DNA of 31,701 nt. Source: JBNLBT01 sp050303435. GTDB lineage: Bacteria > Pseudomonadota > Gammaproteobacteria > Xanthomonadales > Marinicellaceae. The notes below the pieces were generated by a model that was given only the letters and a program-made list of their open reading frames with translations, was not told where the DNA came from and searched no databases. Location of the stretch: assembly GCA_050303435.1 (NCBI GenBank), contig JBNLBT010000029.1:1-31701 (forward strand), given 5' to 3'. Positions 24,234 to 31,701 of this stretch are shown piece after piece. The position numbers were made by a program, and so were the translations under genes. Numbering within the stretch: the first letter of the stretch is position 1; each line of letters opens with the position of its first letter.

Positions 24234-24875
24234 TTACAGCCAAACCAGCAATGCGACCAAAGCCGCGGTGAGTGCCAAAGACAGATGAATCACACCCGCG
24301 ATTGATGCCATTGGTCCCATTTTGCCGAACAGCGCGTTCAACTCCAGCAGCAACACCACCCCGCAGGCCGCGATCAAACCGGTGTCCAGCGACATGGAAA
24401 CCGGCGCCATGCCGGCGGCCACCGCCGCGCCGTGTTTGGAGGCCAGCATCATGAACAGCATCGGTGCTGAAAACAGGGTGTTGGTGCGCGACGCCAGCGC
24501 GGCCTTGGCAGCGCTGCTCGCCACATCACCGGAAGCCAGACCCAGCACCACTTTCTGATTGGGCCAGATCACGCCCCACACATTCAACATCATCAAAGTG
24601 CCCAACAACGCACCGACCGTGATGAATTCCGATGTCGCGGCACCCAACACGCCCAGCAACACCACACCGGTGATGAATGTCAGCAGCGCGCTCCAGCGAA
24701 ACCACCACAGCGCCCGCGGGGCCAGCTTGGCTTTCACATCGGGCAAGGCCTCCTTGCTGGCCTCTTTAAAATATTCTCCCTGTACAAAATTAAAATAATA
24801 CAGCAACCCAATCCAGGTGATGCCAAACAGCACGTGACCCCATCGGGCCAGGATGTCTACAATTGCAAGATTCAT
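24234..24875 (-). CDS. PuuD-like (urate hydroxylase N-terminal domain) membrane protein
   Basis: A 213-residue integral membrane protein with about seven or eight hydrophobic spans. HVLFGITWIGLLYYFNFVQG (14-33) and KLAPRALWWFRWSALLTFIT, followed by MMLNVWGVIWPNQK, are characteristic of the membrane domain of PuuD-type urate hydroxylases. The cytochrome c domain that follows in full PuuD (CxxCH) is absent, so either a separate cytochrome serves as electron partner or the protein does something else. No other purine genes are nearby. A GGGAGG site 5 nt before the ATG at 24875 is near perfect, and a good promoter lies 68 nt further upstream. Confidence 0.82.
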   Translation of the reverse strand: MNLAIVDILARWGHVLFGITWIGLLYYFNFVQGEYFKEASKEALPDVKAKLAPRALWWFRWSALLTFITGVVLLGVLGAATSEFITVGALLGTLMMLNVWGVIWPNQKVVLGLASGDVASSAAKAALASRTNTLFSAPMLFMMLASKHGAAVAAGMAPVSMSLDTGLIAACGVVLLLELNALFGKMGPMASIAGVIHLSLALTAALVALLVWL

Positions 24876-24949
24876 GTCAGCCTCCCAAAGATAACAGATG
24901 TGTCCAGCGCGGTGCACCAGACGTTGCGCCGTAAAACACGGCCGGATTC

Positions 24950-24978
24950 ATGATACTTTTTGTCCCAACGCAAGTCAA
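24950..24978 (-). promoter_or_regulatory. Sigma-70 promoter of the PuuD-like gene
   Basis: On the minus strand TTGACT (24973-24978), a 17-nt spacer and TATCAT (24950-24955) each match consensus at five of six positions. The start would be near 24943, leaving a leader of about 68 nt. The remainder of 24979-25169 holds no supported gene. Confidence 0.65.
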
Positions 24979-25169
24979 TTGATGCCGGCGGCGCGCCGGC
25001 AACTGACAAAAATTCGTCAAATGATGCGCCATGATCATGCAGTGCAATCGCACACCGTCGCTGCATTGCTTGAATGGCCGATTTGTCGGCCAGACCGAAC
25101 AGCGGCCGTGTGAGATCAAACAAATAATGCTAAAGTCAAACACTCAAGAGATGTGAAGAGAGAACCGGC

Positions 25170-26744
25170 ATGAGAACATTCCCCCGAACCGTTTGCCTGA
25201 TCCTTGTGGTTTCGCTGCCGGCGTTTGCCGGCACCCTGAATGTATTGACCTTGCCAGAGAAACCGGCCTGTGAAGGACTGTTTTATGGCGACATCCAAGG
25301 CGCCTTTCCGGGCGTGGATTTCAACACCTTGGACCGGCTGTACATTCCCGCCGGCCATTACCGCGCCATCCTGATCAACAACCTGCCGCAGCGCAGCGCC
25401 AGCCACCCGTTGATCATCAGCAACATCAATGGCCAGGTGCGCGTCGGCGGCTGCGGGCATCATTACAACCTGTCCTTGGGCGGTGGCGCCAACTGGCACC
25501 TGACCGGGCAGTACAGCGCCGACAGGCAGACCGGGCACATCGATTTTCGCGGACACGCCGAGGGTCAATACGCCGATTCAGCCGACAGTTACGGGATTCT
25601 CGTGGACGCGGAATTCGGCAGCGGCAACATCGGCCTGTCGGTGGGCGGCGGCGCCAGCGACGTGGAATTGTCCTTCATCGAATTGCGCAACCTGGAATTC
25701 GCCGGGTTGATGATGAAAACCGACAACGACGGCAACGCCGACATGAACAATCTGAAAATACATGACTTGTACATCCACGACACCCTCAGTGAAGGCGTGT
25801 ATCTCGGCAGCACCCAGGGGCAACCGCAACACAAGTTGAATGCCCTGCAGTTTTACAACAATCGACTGATCCGCACCGGAACCGAGATCGGCCAGTTTGG
25901 CCAGGTGGGCGATGGCAGCCGCATCCACCACAACGTTTTCCTGTTTGGCGCATTGCAATGGAAAAAACCGTTTCAGGATTTTCAGGACGGCGGCATTCAG
26001 CTCAGCCACCGCGAAGGCGGCATGCACTTTGATCACAACATCGTGATCGGCGGCGCTTCCAACTACATGATTCTGTTCAACCCAAACAATCCGGGCGATG
26101 CCCACAGCCCCGACGACGTGCTCGACATCCACAACAACTATTTCGCCTATTCGCGCAACCGCGGGGTCTACATCCACAGCCAGAACGACGGCATCAAGCG
26201 CATTCGCTTCCGCGACAATGAATTTTCCCGCGTGGTGTTCACCTACGATGAACTGGAACCGGGCAGCAGCGGAGGACAGCAGATCATTTTTTCCGCCAAC
26301 CCCAACAACCCGATCGACATCGTCGACAACTTTTATCAGCCGGAGCCCGCTCAGGTGCTGCACACAACCGGCGCCAACGTCAACGGTGCCAACAATGTGA
26401 ACACGGCCATTGGCGAAATCCAGTTCAACGATCTGGGCTGGCCGGGCAGCGGCAACTATTTCACCCTGGAAATCTGGGAACCGGTGGACAAGCACGGCCA
26501 GCCCATAGAATACCAAAGTGGCGACCTGGTGCTCCATCTGGGCGATCTGTACGCCGCCAACAGCGCCATTGATTACGCCGTCATTGCCCACACCCCGCCG
26601 GAAGCGGACCCCACCCACTGGTCGCCCAGACCGCGCATGCGCGATGACGTGCGACTGGCGCCCGGGGCCGCGCACCTGGGCATCGGTCTGCTGGATGTGG
26701 TGCCCGGCAATGATCTGATCTTTGCCGGCGCATTTGACGACTGA
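25170..26744 (+). CDS. Secreted right-handed beta-helix protein
   Basis: A 524-residue exported protein with a signal peptide (MRTFPRTVCLILVVSLPAFA, cleavage before GTL). Residues of about 60-400 show the repeating pattern of a parallel beta-helix, with recurring N-x-hydrophobic turns (DLYIHDTLSEGVYLGS, IHHNVFLFG, FDHNIVIGG, DIHNNYFAYSRNRGVYIHS, RFRDNEFSR). This fold is common in polysaccharide lyases and surface adhesins. Residues of about 480-510 (YQSGDLVLHLGDLYAANSAI to DPTHWSPRP) resemble a CBM5/12 carbohydrate-binding module. Polysaccharide binding or cleavage is an inference; no catalytic residues could be assigned. AGAGAG lies about 9 nt upstream. It converges with the Rieske gene, ending 5 nt away. 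Confidence 0.8.
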   Translation: MRTFPRTVCLILVVSLPAFAGTLNVLTLPEKPACEGLFYGDIQGAFPGVDFNTLDRLYIPAGHYRAILINNLPQRSASHPLIISNINGQVRVGGCGHHYNLSLGGGANWHLTGQYSADRQTGHIDFRGHAEGQYADSADSYGILVDAEFGSGNIGLSVGGGASDVELSFIELRNLEFAGLMMKTDNDGNADMNNLKIHDLYIHDTLSEGVYLGSTQGQPQHKLNALQFYNNRLIRTGTEIGQFGQVGDGSRIHHNVFLFGALQWKKPFQDFQDGGIQLSHREGGMHFDHNIVIGGASNYMILFNPNNPGDAHSPDDVLDIHNNYFAYSRNRGVYIHSQNDGIKRIRFRDNEFSRVVFTYDELEPGSSGGQQIIFSANPNNPIDIVDNFYQPEPAQVLHTTGANVNGANNVNTAIGEIQFNDLGWPGSGNYFTLEIWEPVDKHGQPIEYQSGDLVLHLGDLYAANSAIDYAVIAHTPPEADPTHWSPRPRMRDDVRLAPGAAHLGIGLLDVVPGNDLIFAGAFDD

Positions 26745-26749
26745 AGGCT

Positions 26750-27838
26750 TCAGTCGATGCCGGCGGCGCGTCGGTAGGTGGCGCGCAACAGCGCCTGAAA
26801 ATGGTGCACACCGATCTCGCGCTTGACGCACAGCGGTCCCGGTCGATAGGCGCCGGAGGCCAGCCCCTTCTGCACTGCTTCACACACGTCCGCGTCTTCA
26901 GCTTGCACCTGATCACTGAAGGCCCGGTCCCTGTCCAGTTGCGAAGCATCGGCGGCGGCATCAAAGTAGTAATCGAAAATCACCTCACAACTGTTGCTGG
27001 ACAGCGGCACCACGCGGTTGGTCTGCATGCGCCCGGGCAGGATGTTCAACATGGTGTTGGGAAACAGACAATAATAGTGCGCAGTGCCACTCGCGTACAC
27101 GCCTTCAGCGTCGGCAATCGGGCTGAACTGGTGTGAATACCAGGCACTCAATTCGGTCTCGTAGGCCCGGTAATCCAGCACGCGGTTGAGTGTGGGGTGC
27201 ACGTGCGGCAAATGATAGCCTTCCAGATAATTGTCCATATACACCTTCCAGTTGCATTGCAGCCGGTAGGCGTCGCGGTGATGGAATTTAAAGGTCTTCA
27301 GATCAATCGGCTGGATGCGTTCAGTCACGCCCTGCAGCATGTCTTCCAGCGGCGCACCATCGCCGTGCAGGCGCACAAACACCAGCGGGCCGAATTGCGC
27401 CACCTGCACCGGTTCCAGCGCGTAGTCATCGACACTGAAGTCGCGGTTCTGATCCATTTCAGGTGCGCTGCGCAACCGCCCACTGAGGGTGTAGGTCCAG
27501 CCGTGGTAGCGGCAGCGCAATTGCCGTGCGTGTCCGTTGCACATCGCCAGTGGACCGCCGCGGTGACGGCACACGTTATAAAAGGCGCGCAACTGGCCCT
27601 GCGCATCGCGCACAATCAGCAGCGGTTTGCCGGCGATTTCAGCCACCGCGTGGTCGCCGGGCGCAGCCAGTGCGCCCACATCGCCGATCAACTGCCAGTG
27701 CGCAGCGATGCACTGCGACTGCTCAAAATCATGCAGCGACTCATCAACGTAGAAACGCGCCGGCAGTGCCCGGGCATCGGGCCAGTCGTTGTCATGCAGC
27801 GCTTCGCGCAATTCGTCGGGCAGGGGAAATGGATGCAT
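26750..27838 (-). CDS. Rieske non-heme iron oxygenase, alpha subunit
   Basis: A 362-residue aromatic-ring-hydroxylating-type oxygenase. The Rieske [2Fe-2S] ligands are C90 and H92 (CRHRGG) and C109 and H112 (CRYHGW). The mononuclear iron site is H209 and H214 within NYLEGYHLPHVHP, with E206 the likely bridging acid and D315 (QAEDADVCE) the third ligand. The pattern with Glu at position 206 is that of the choline monooxygenase / GbcA / carnitine oxygenase group, so a quaternary-amine-like substrate is possible. A reductase partner is not in the window. No strong ribosome binding site precedes the ATG. It is 67 nt downstream of the serine hydrolase gene on the same strand. Confidence 0.9.
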   Translation of the reverse strand: MHPFPLPDELREALHDNDWPDARALPARFYVDESLHDFEQSQCIAAHWQLIGDVGALAAPGDHAVAEIAGKPLLIVRDAQGQLRAFYNVCRHRGGPLAMCNGHARQLRCRYHGWTYTLSGRLRSAPEMDQNRDFSVDDYALEPVQVAQFGPLVFVRLHGDGAPLEDMLQGVTERIQPIDLKTFKFHHRDAYRLQCNWKVYMDNYLEGYHLPHVHPTLNRVLDYRAYETELSAWYSHQFSPIADAEGVYASGTAHYYCLFPNTMLNILPGRMQTNRVVPLSSNSCEVIFDYYFDAAADASQLDRDRAFSDQVQAEDADVCEAVQKGLASGAYRPGPLCVKREIGVHHFQALLRATYRRAAGID

Positions 27839-27905
27839 GCGTCAATGCCAAATCATGCATCTTACCGCATCCACAGGGTGCGCTCAAGGCATCGCTCCAG
27901 CGGCA

Positions 27906-28955
27906 TCACGGGTTCAGACAGGCGTGCATTTCCGCATCAATCAACAGGCGCAATGCAGCCAGCGCCTGTCTCAATGACGCCCCGTGATTCTCCAGCATCA
28001 ACACCGCGTAGTGGCCACTGATGAAATCCACCCACGGGTAAAAATCAAAGGCGCCGCGGCTGTGCGCACTGAGCAGCGCCCCGTCGTCGTCGTACTGCAA
28101 CCACAAACCCAGACCGTAGCCGTCCGCGCGCGCCGAAGGCGGCGTGTACGCGTTGTCCAAAGTAAGCCGGTGGTCGCTCAACATGGCCTGCCAGGCCGTG
28201 GGGCTGAGAAATTCAACCGCATCGGCGCGTCCGCCGTTGAGCAACACCGACATCACGCGGCCGTAATCGTCCAGCGAACTGCGGGCGCCGGCGCCCAGGC
28301 GGTAATTGACGGTTTCTTTCAAACCCTGGTAATCAATGCCATGCACATCCAGCAAAGCCAGTTCCTGTTGCGCGAACTGCTGGAAATCCATGCCAGTCAC
28401 CCGTTCAGCCATGCCGCCGGCCACTTGCATCGACTGGCCGCCGTAGGCAAAGGCGCTGCCGGGGCGATGCAACAGCGGCGTGCAACAATTGATCCATTGC
28501 ACCGCCTGCATCAGCGTCACCGGTGCCGACAATATCCAATTGCTGCGCGAACGCTGTCCGTCTTCATTGCGGTTGCCCGGCAAACCGGAGGTGTGCGACA
28601 GCATTTGCGCCAATGTCATGCGCCCCTTGGGCCCACGAAATGATGGCAACACTTCGTGCAGCGGTTGCTCCAGAGACAACAGGCCGGCGTCCACCAGACG
28701 CAGCATCAGCATGGAAGAGAGCAATTTACTGGCGGAGGCCAATGGCACCCGCGTTGAGTCGTCGTACTCACCAAAGAATCGGCGATGCACCACACCGTTG
28801 GCGTCGCCAATGAGCAACGCGGCACCGGCCAGGTCCGGCCGCTGCTGCAACAACGCGTCCAAATGGGCATCGGCGGATGCCAAATCGCATTCACGCGCTG
28901 CGGTGACTTGCACCCCCAGAAACCACAACAGACAGATCAACAACATTTTTTTCAC
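27906..28955 (-). CDS. Secreted serine hydrolase, beta-lactamase class C-like
   Basis: A 349-residue exported protein of the beta-lactamase/EstB/PBP4* family. The start is a GTG at 28955 (VKKMLLICLLWFLGVQVTAA as signal peptide), supported by GGAG 6 nt upstream; an ATG three codons later and one 45 nt upstream lack this spacing. The nucleophile motif is SASK (74-77, Ser 74 and Lys 77), the second motif reads YGG (171-173) where YxN is usual in lactamases, and HSRG near residue 311 matches the HxG third motif. The YGG variant points to an esterase or peptidase rather than a beta-lactamase, and the substrate is not known. Length is normal for the family. Confidence 0.87.
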   Translation of the reverse strand: MKKMLLICLLWFLGVQVTAARECDLASADAHLDALLQQRPDLAGAALLIGDANGVVHRRFFGEYDDSTRVPLASASKLLSSMLMLRLVDAGLLSLEQPLHEVLPSFRGPKGRMTLAQMLSHTSGLPGNRNEDGQRSRSNWILSAPVTLMQAVQWINCCTPLLHRPGSAFAYGGQSMQVAGGMAERVTGMDFQQFAQQELALLDVHGIDYQGLKETVNYRLGAGARSSLDDYGRVMSVLLNGGRADAVEFLSPTAWQAMLSDHRLTLDNAYTPPSARADGYGLGLWLQYDDDGALLSAHSRGAFDFYPWVDFISGHYAVLMLENHGASLRQALAALRLLIDAEMHACLNP

Positions 28956-29042
28956 GGGCTTCTCCAGTTTTGAATGGAAGGCAGTCAAGCAACTGCACAT
29001 GCCCTCTTCAACGCCCTCAGCGCCGATCGGTTGACAGCGCGT

Positions 29043-29066
29043 AAAAAAACACCCGCAAAACCGGTG
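29043..29066 (-). terminator. Possible terminator after the adaptor gene
   Basis: On the minus strand a short CACC / GGTG stem (29050-29066) is followed by seven T (29043-29049), 3 nt after the adaptor stop. The stem is short, so termination may be partial. Confidence 0.4.
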
Positions 29067-29069
29067 GAT

Positions 29070-30278
29070 TCAGCGCTGTATGACCACCCGGTCGCCGTCG
29101 GCCAATTCAGCGGGCGGGTGTGTGATGAGCGTCTCCGCAAGCACCAGCCCTTGAAGTATTTCAGCACTTAAATCGTTCTTCAGCCCGATGTTCACTTCCC
29201 GCTGACGCGCGCGCCCGTCGTCATCCACGACAAACACCATCCAGCGATCCTCCAGCCGATACAGCGCACTCAAAGGCGCCATCAAGGCGTTGGCCTGTTC
29301 GTGCACGGTGATCTCCACTTCCACACGGAACGCATCGCCGAGGCCCAGAGACACCGGCTGTTGATCCAGCAGATCCAAAATGATGTTGACCCGCTGCTCC
29401 TCAATGCCCAAGGCTGAGATCTTGGTGAAGCCGCCCGGTTCCACACGCCGCACCACCGCCTCAATGGCTTCGGACCCGCCCCAATGATTGACCTGCGCGC
29501 GTTGCCCCTGACGAACCTGCACAGCGTTTTGTGACAGCATGTCCACCACCAGTTCCATGGCGTTGACGTCGCCCACTTCCAGCAGCGGTGCACCGGCCGG
29601 CAACACCGCGGCGCTCTCCTGCACCACACGGAGGATCTGCCCATCCACCGGTGAACGCACACACAACTCACAGTTCGACGGCGTGCCGGTGCTTTGCCCC
29701 GGCTGACTCAACAGCGCCTGCGCCGATTGCAGCTGACTGCGCATCAGTTCCACCTCGGCCTGCGCCATGCGCTGTTCGTCTTCACTGCCGATGTGCAGCA
29801 AACGCGCCTGTTCCAGCGCGTGATCGGAGACACTGCCCTCGCTGTGCAGACGTTGCAAACGCTGGTATTCGGTGCGATAAAATGCCACGTTGGCCTGAGA
29901 CCGGTGCCATTTGCTTTGCGCCATGTCCAGGGCTGCTTGCGCGCCTTTCAGGTCGGCGGTGGCCTGCGCCCGCCGCCGGTCATCCAGAAAAGCCGGATCC
30001 GAGGGCGTCATGCCGGTGATCACGTCGCCGGCCAGCACGCGGTCACCGGCTTCCAGTTCAATGCGATGAATGCGACCGGCCACCGGGGTGGTGACCACAA
30101 AAATGTCCTTGACGCGCGTGCGCCCTTCGGCGTTGTGTGTCAAACGCAGCGTGCCACGCTCCACCGGTTGCGCAGTGACTGCAACCGGCTGGGGCAAGAA
30201 TGCATAAACCAGCAATGCCAGCAGCGCAAGGACCACAAGGTATTTCAAGCTCTTTTTAAACGTCAACCCATTCATCAT
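29070..30278 (-). CDS. HlyD-family periplasmic adaptor of an ABC exporter
   Basis: A 402-residue membrane fusion protein. It has an N-terminal anchor (YLVVLALLALLVYAFLPQP, about 13-31), a first lipoyl half (VVTTPVAGRIHRIELEAGDRV), a long coiled coil with a hairpin (about 105-195), a second lipoyl half (RSPVDGQILRVVQESAAVL) and beta-barrel strands (MELVVDMLSQNAVQVRQGQ, GDAFRVEVEITV). Such proteins join an inner-membrane transporter to an outer-membrane channel. The start overlaps the stop of the FtsX-type permease by 4 nt (ATGA), so the two are coupled. The ATPase and any outer-membrane protein are expected upstream, outside the window. Substrate unknown. Confidence 0.92.
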   Translation of the reverse strand: MMNGLTFKKSLKYLVVLALLALLVYAFLPQPVAVTAQPVERGTLRLTHNAEGRTRVKDIFVVTTPVAGRIHRIELEAGDRVLAGDVITGMTPSDPAFLDDRRRAQATADLKGAQAALDMAQSKWHRSQANVAFYRTEYQRLQRLHSEGSVSDHALEQARLLHIGSEDEQRMAQAEVELMRSQLQSAQALLSQPGQSTGTPSNCELCVRSPVDGQILRVVQESAAVLPAGAPLLEVGDVNAMELVVDMLSQNAVQVRQGQRAQVNHWGGSEAIEAVVRRVEPGGFTKISALGIEEQRVNIILDLLDQQPVSLGLGDAFRVEVEITVHEQANALMAPLSALYRLEDRWMVFVVDDDGRARQREVNIGLKNDLSAEILQGLVLAETLITHPPAELADGDRVVIQR

Positions 30279-31701
30279 TCAATGCCCTCATGTGCGCTCA
30301 CCAGCGAAATGCCGGTGATTTTTTTCCACACCAGATAAAAAGAAATCACTGCACTGGCAATGACCGCCAGCGCGGCGGTGCCGTAGGTGGCCGCCAGCAC
30401 CACCACAGGAAAGCGGAACAACTCATTGTCCATGCTTAAGGTCATGCCGTGGATCATGCCCAGCCCCAGCACAAAACCGATCGGAATGGCCAGCAGGGTC
30501 ACCAGCCCCAACTCACCAAACAGGATGAACGCCACCTGCAAACGACTGAAGCCCAGCACCCGCAGGGTGGCCAGTTCGCGGCCGCGCTCTGCCACAGCAA
30601 TGCGTGCGATGTTGTACACCACACCGAATGCGATCAGGCCGGCGAACAGCACATTCACCAGGGTCATCAAGACGAAGTTTTCATCCATCAGCCGGGTGAA
30701 CACTTCACGCGCCCGGTTCATCCGCGTAACATCGGCGATGGCCGGTACTCCCCGCACCGCGCGATTGAACGCCTCGTTGTGCGCCGGGTCTGTCAACAAA
30801 GCCACCGCCGACATGCCCGGCGCCTGATCCAGCAGGGCGTTGAGTCGCTCGATGTGCATGAACGCGCTCAGACCAATCAACTCTTCGGCCAGCGCCACCA
30901 CCGGCACACGCACCACCTGACGCTTGTCTTGCAACACTTCGACGGTGAGAACATCGCCCACCTGCACCCGCAACAATTCGGCCAGTTTGGTGGACAGTGC
31001 CAGGCCGCCCGGCGGCACGGCAACCGGTTGCAGTTGCGTATCCAGAATGCGGTGCAAATCCGGCGCGGGGTGCAATCCCAGTATCGAAGTGCGCTTGCTG
31101 CGATGGCCATAACTCAGACGCACCGCCACCGAGCGCAGAGGTTCGGCGGTCAGCACCCCCGGCAGTCGGCGGATCTGTTGCAATGACGTCAACGGCTGAT
31201 TGTCCACAAATGTCAACTGCGTGTCCTGCCGTTGCGCGCGGTCAAATTGCACAGACAGCATGTAATTGATTGAATCACCAATAAAAAATGAAAACAGCAG
31301 GATGGCGGTTGCAAGGGCCACGCCGAGCACCGAGAATCCACTGCGCAGCGGCCGTGCAGACAGTTGCCGCACGACGATGCGGGTCGAATGCGAAAACATG
31401 GCATACACGCCGGAACGGTCGAACAGGGTTTTGTGATACACCGCCGGCGCGGCGGGCCGCATGGCTTCCGCCGGCGCCAGCGCCATGATGCGCTTGACCG
31501 CGGACAGCGCCCCCAGCACGGCCACAGCGGCACACATGCACACGGAAAACACAATGGCGCGCAGGGAAAAAGAAAATCGCAGCACCGGAAAATGAAAGAA
31601 CCGGGTGTACATTTCCGTCAGGCCGGTGCCCAGCCAGAGCCCCAGCAAAACCCCGATCAGCGCACCAACCGACAGCATCACCCACACCATGCGCATAAAA
31701 T
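30275..31701 (-). CDS. FtsX-type ABC permease, 5' end outside window
   Basis: At least 475 residues of a permease open to the right edge. Its visible N-terminal part (MLSVGALIGVLLGLWLG to VKRIMALAPAEAMRP) looks like the C-terminal half of one FtsX domain, and a complete second unit follows: a span SGFSVLGVALATAILLFSFF, an extracytoplasmic domain of about 200 residues, then three more spans with the typical ERGRELATLRVLGFSRLQV segment. A two-domain permease of the MacB/LolCE-like kind of about 780 residues is therefore likely, with the first half outside the window. It is coupled to the HlyD-type adaptor. The ATG at 31696 sits inside the gene and should not be taken as its start. Confidence 0.88.
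   Translation of the reverse strand, partial: FMRMVWVMLSVGALIGVLLGLWLGTGLTEMYTRFFHFPVLRFSFSLRAIVFSVCMCAAVAVLGALSAVKRIMALAPAEAMRPAAPAVYHKTLFDRSGVYAMFSHSTRIVVRQLSARPLRSGFSVLGVALATAILLFSFFIGDSINYMLSVQFDRAQRQDTQLTFVDNQPLTSLQQIRRLPGVLTAEPLRSVAVRLSYGHRSKRTSILGLHPAPDLHRILDTQLQPVAVPPGGLALSTKLAELLRVQVGDVLTVEVLQDKRQVVRVPVVALAEELIGLSAFMHIERLNALLDQAPGMSAVALLTDPAHNEAFNRAVRGVPAIADVTRMNRAREVFTRLMDENFVLMTLVNVLFAGLIAFGVVYNIARIAVAERGRELATLRVLGFSRLQVAFILFGELGLVTLLAIPIGFVLGLGMIHGMTLSMDNELFRFPVVVLAATYGTAALAVIASAVISFYLVWKKITGISLVSAHEGIE

Noticed and set aside
24872..25123. Minus-strand open frame of 83 codons upstream of the PuuD-like gene
   Set aside because: It needs a TTG start without a ribosome binding site, and contains the promoter of the PuuD-like gene.
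25578..26831. Long minus-strand open frame opposite the beta-helix gene
   Set aside because: It is a mirror of a GC-rich coding strand; the plus-strand frame has a signal peptide and a ribosome binding site.
27906..28955. Calling the serine hydrolase an antibiotic-resistance beta-lactamase
   Set aside because: The second motif is YGG rather than YxN, and the family contains many esterases and peptidases.

Overview
The window looks like chromosomal DNA of a gammaproteobacterium of the Xanthomonadales (Lysobacterales) type: fairly GC-rich and densely coded. The strongest taxonomic hint is an adjacent pair that matches MurL (UDP-MurNAc-L-Ala-L-Glu epimerase) and MurD2 (the L-Glu-adding ligase), a route to D-Glu in peptidoglycan described in Xanthomonas. 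Several secreted proteins without a recognised family, an S8 protease and a sigma/kinase-TPR pair fit the same order. The species cannot be named from sequence alone. No tRNA, rRNA, CRISPR array, insertion sequence or phage gene was seen.

Layout. 1-5404: an overlapping minus-strand block (pmbA, murL, murD2 and a 3'-cut Sel1-like secreted protein), with darP divergent from pmbA and pdxH convergent with darP. 5467-8278: a three-gene ABC exporter of GldF/GldG type read on the minus strand, sharing a short divergent promoter region with a DesA-type fatty acid desaturase (8347-9552). 9553-15271: a small secreted protein, a deoxynucleoside kinase with a TTG start, a possible plus-strand non-coding RNA ending at a strong terminator, an S8 subtilisin-like protease, another small secreted protein and an EVE-domain protein. 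15394-19449: a MATE efflux pump and two secreted proteins of unknown function, divergent around a tandem 17-bp repeat. 19453-24875: a Tat-exported amidohydrolase; a two-gene unit of a degenerate ECF-type sigma-like protein and a membrane-anchored pseudokinase with TPR-like repeats; and a PuuD-like membrane protein. 25170-31701: a secreted beta-helix protein, a Rieske oxygenase alpha subunit, a secreted beta-lactamase-like serine hydrolase, and an HlyD-type adaptor with an FtsX-type permease cut by the window edge.

How the genes work together. Translational coupling by 1-4 nt overlaps marks three units: pmbA-murL(-murD2, 14 nt overlap), the ABC exporter, and the sigma-like/pseudokinase pair. 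The adaptor/permease pair is coupled too. Four convergent gene pairs are separated by only 3-9 nt, so their transcripts probably overlap at the 3' ends. The most unusual items are the sigma-like/pseudokinase pair, in which the kinase has lost its HRD and DFG residues while keeping the fold landmarks, the MurL/MurD2 pair, and the structured plus-strand transcript candidate at about 11487-11697.
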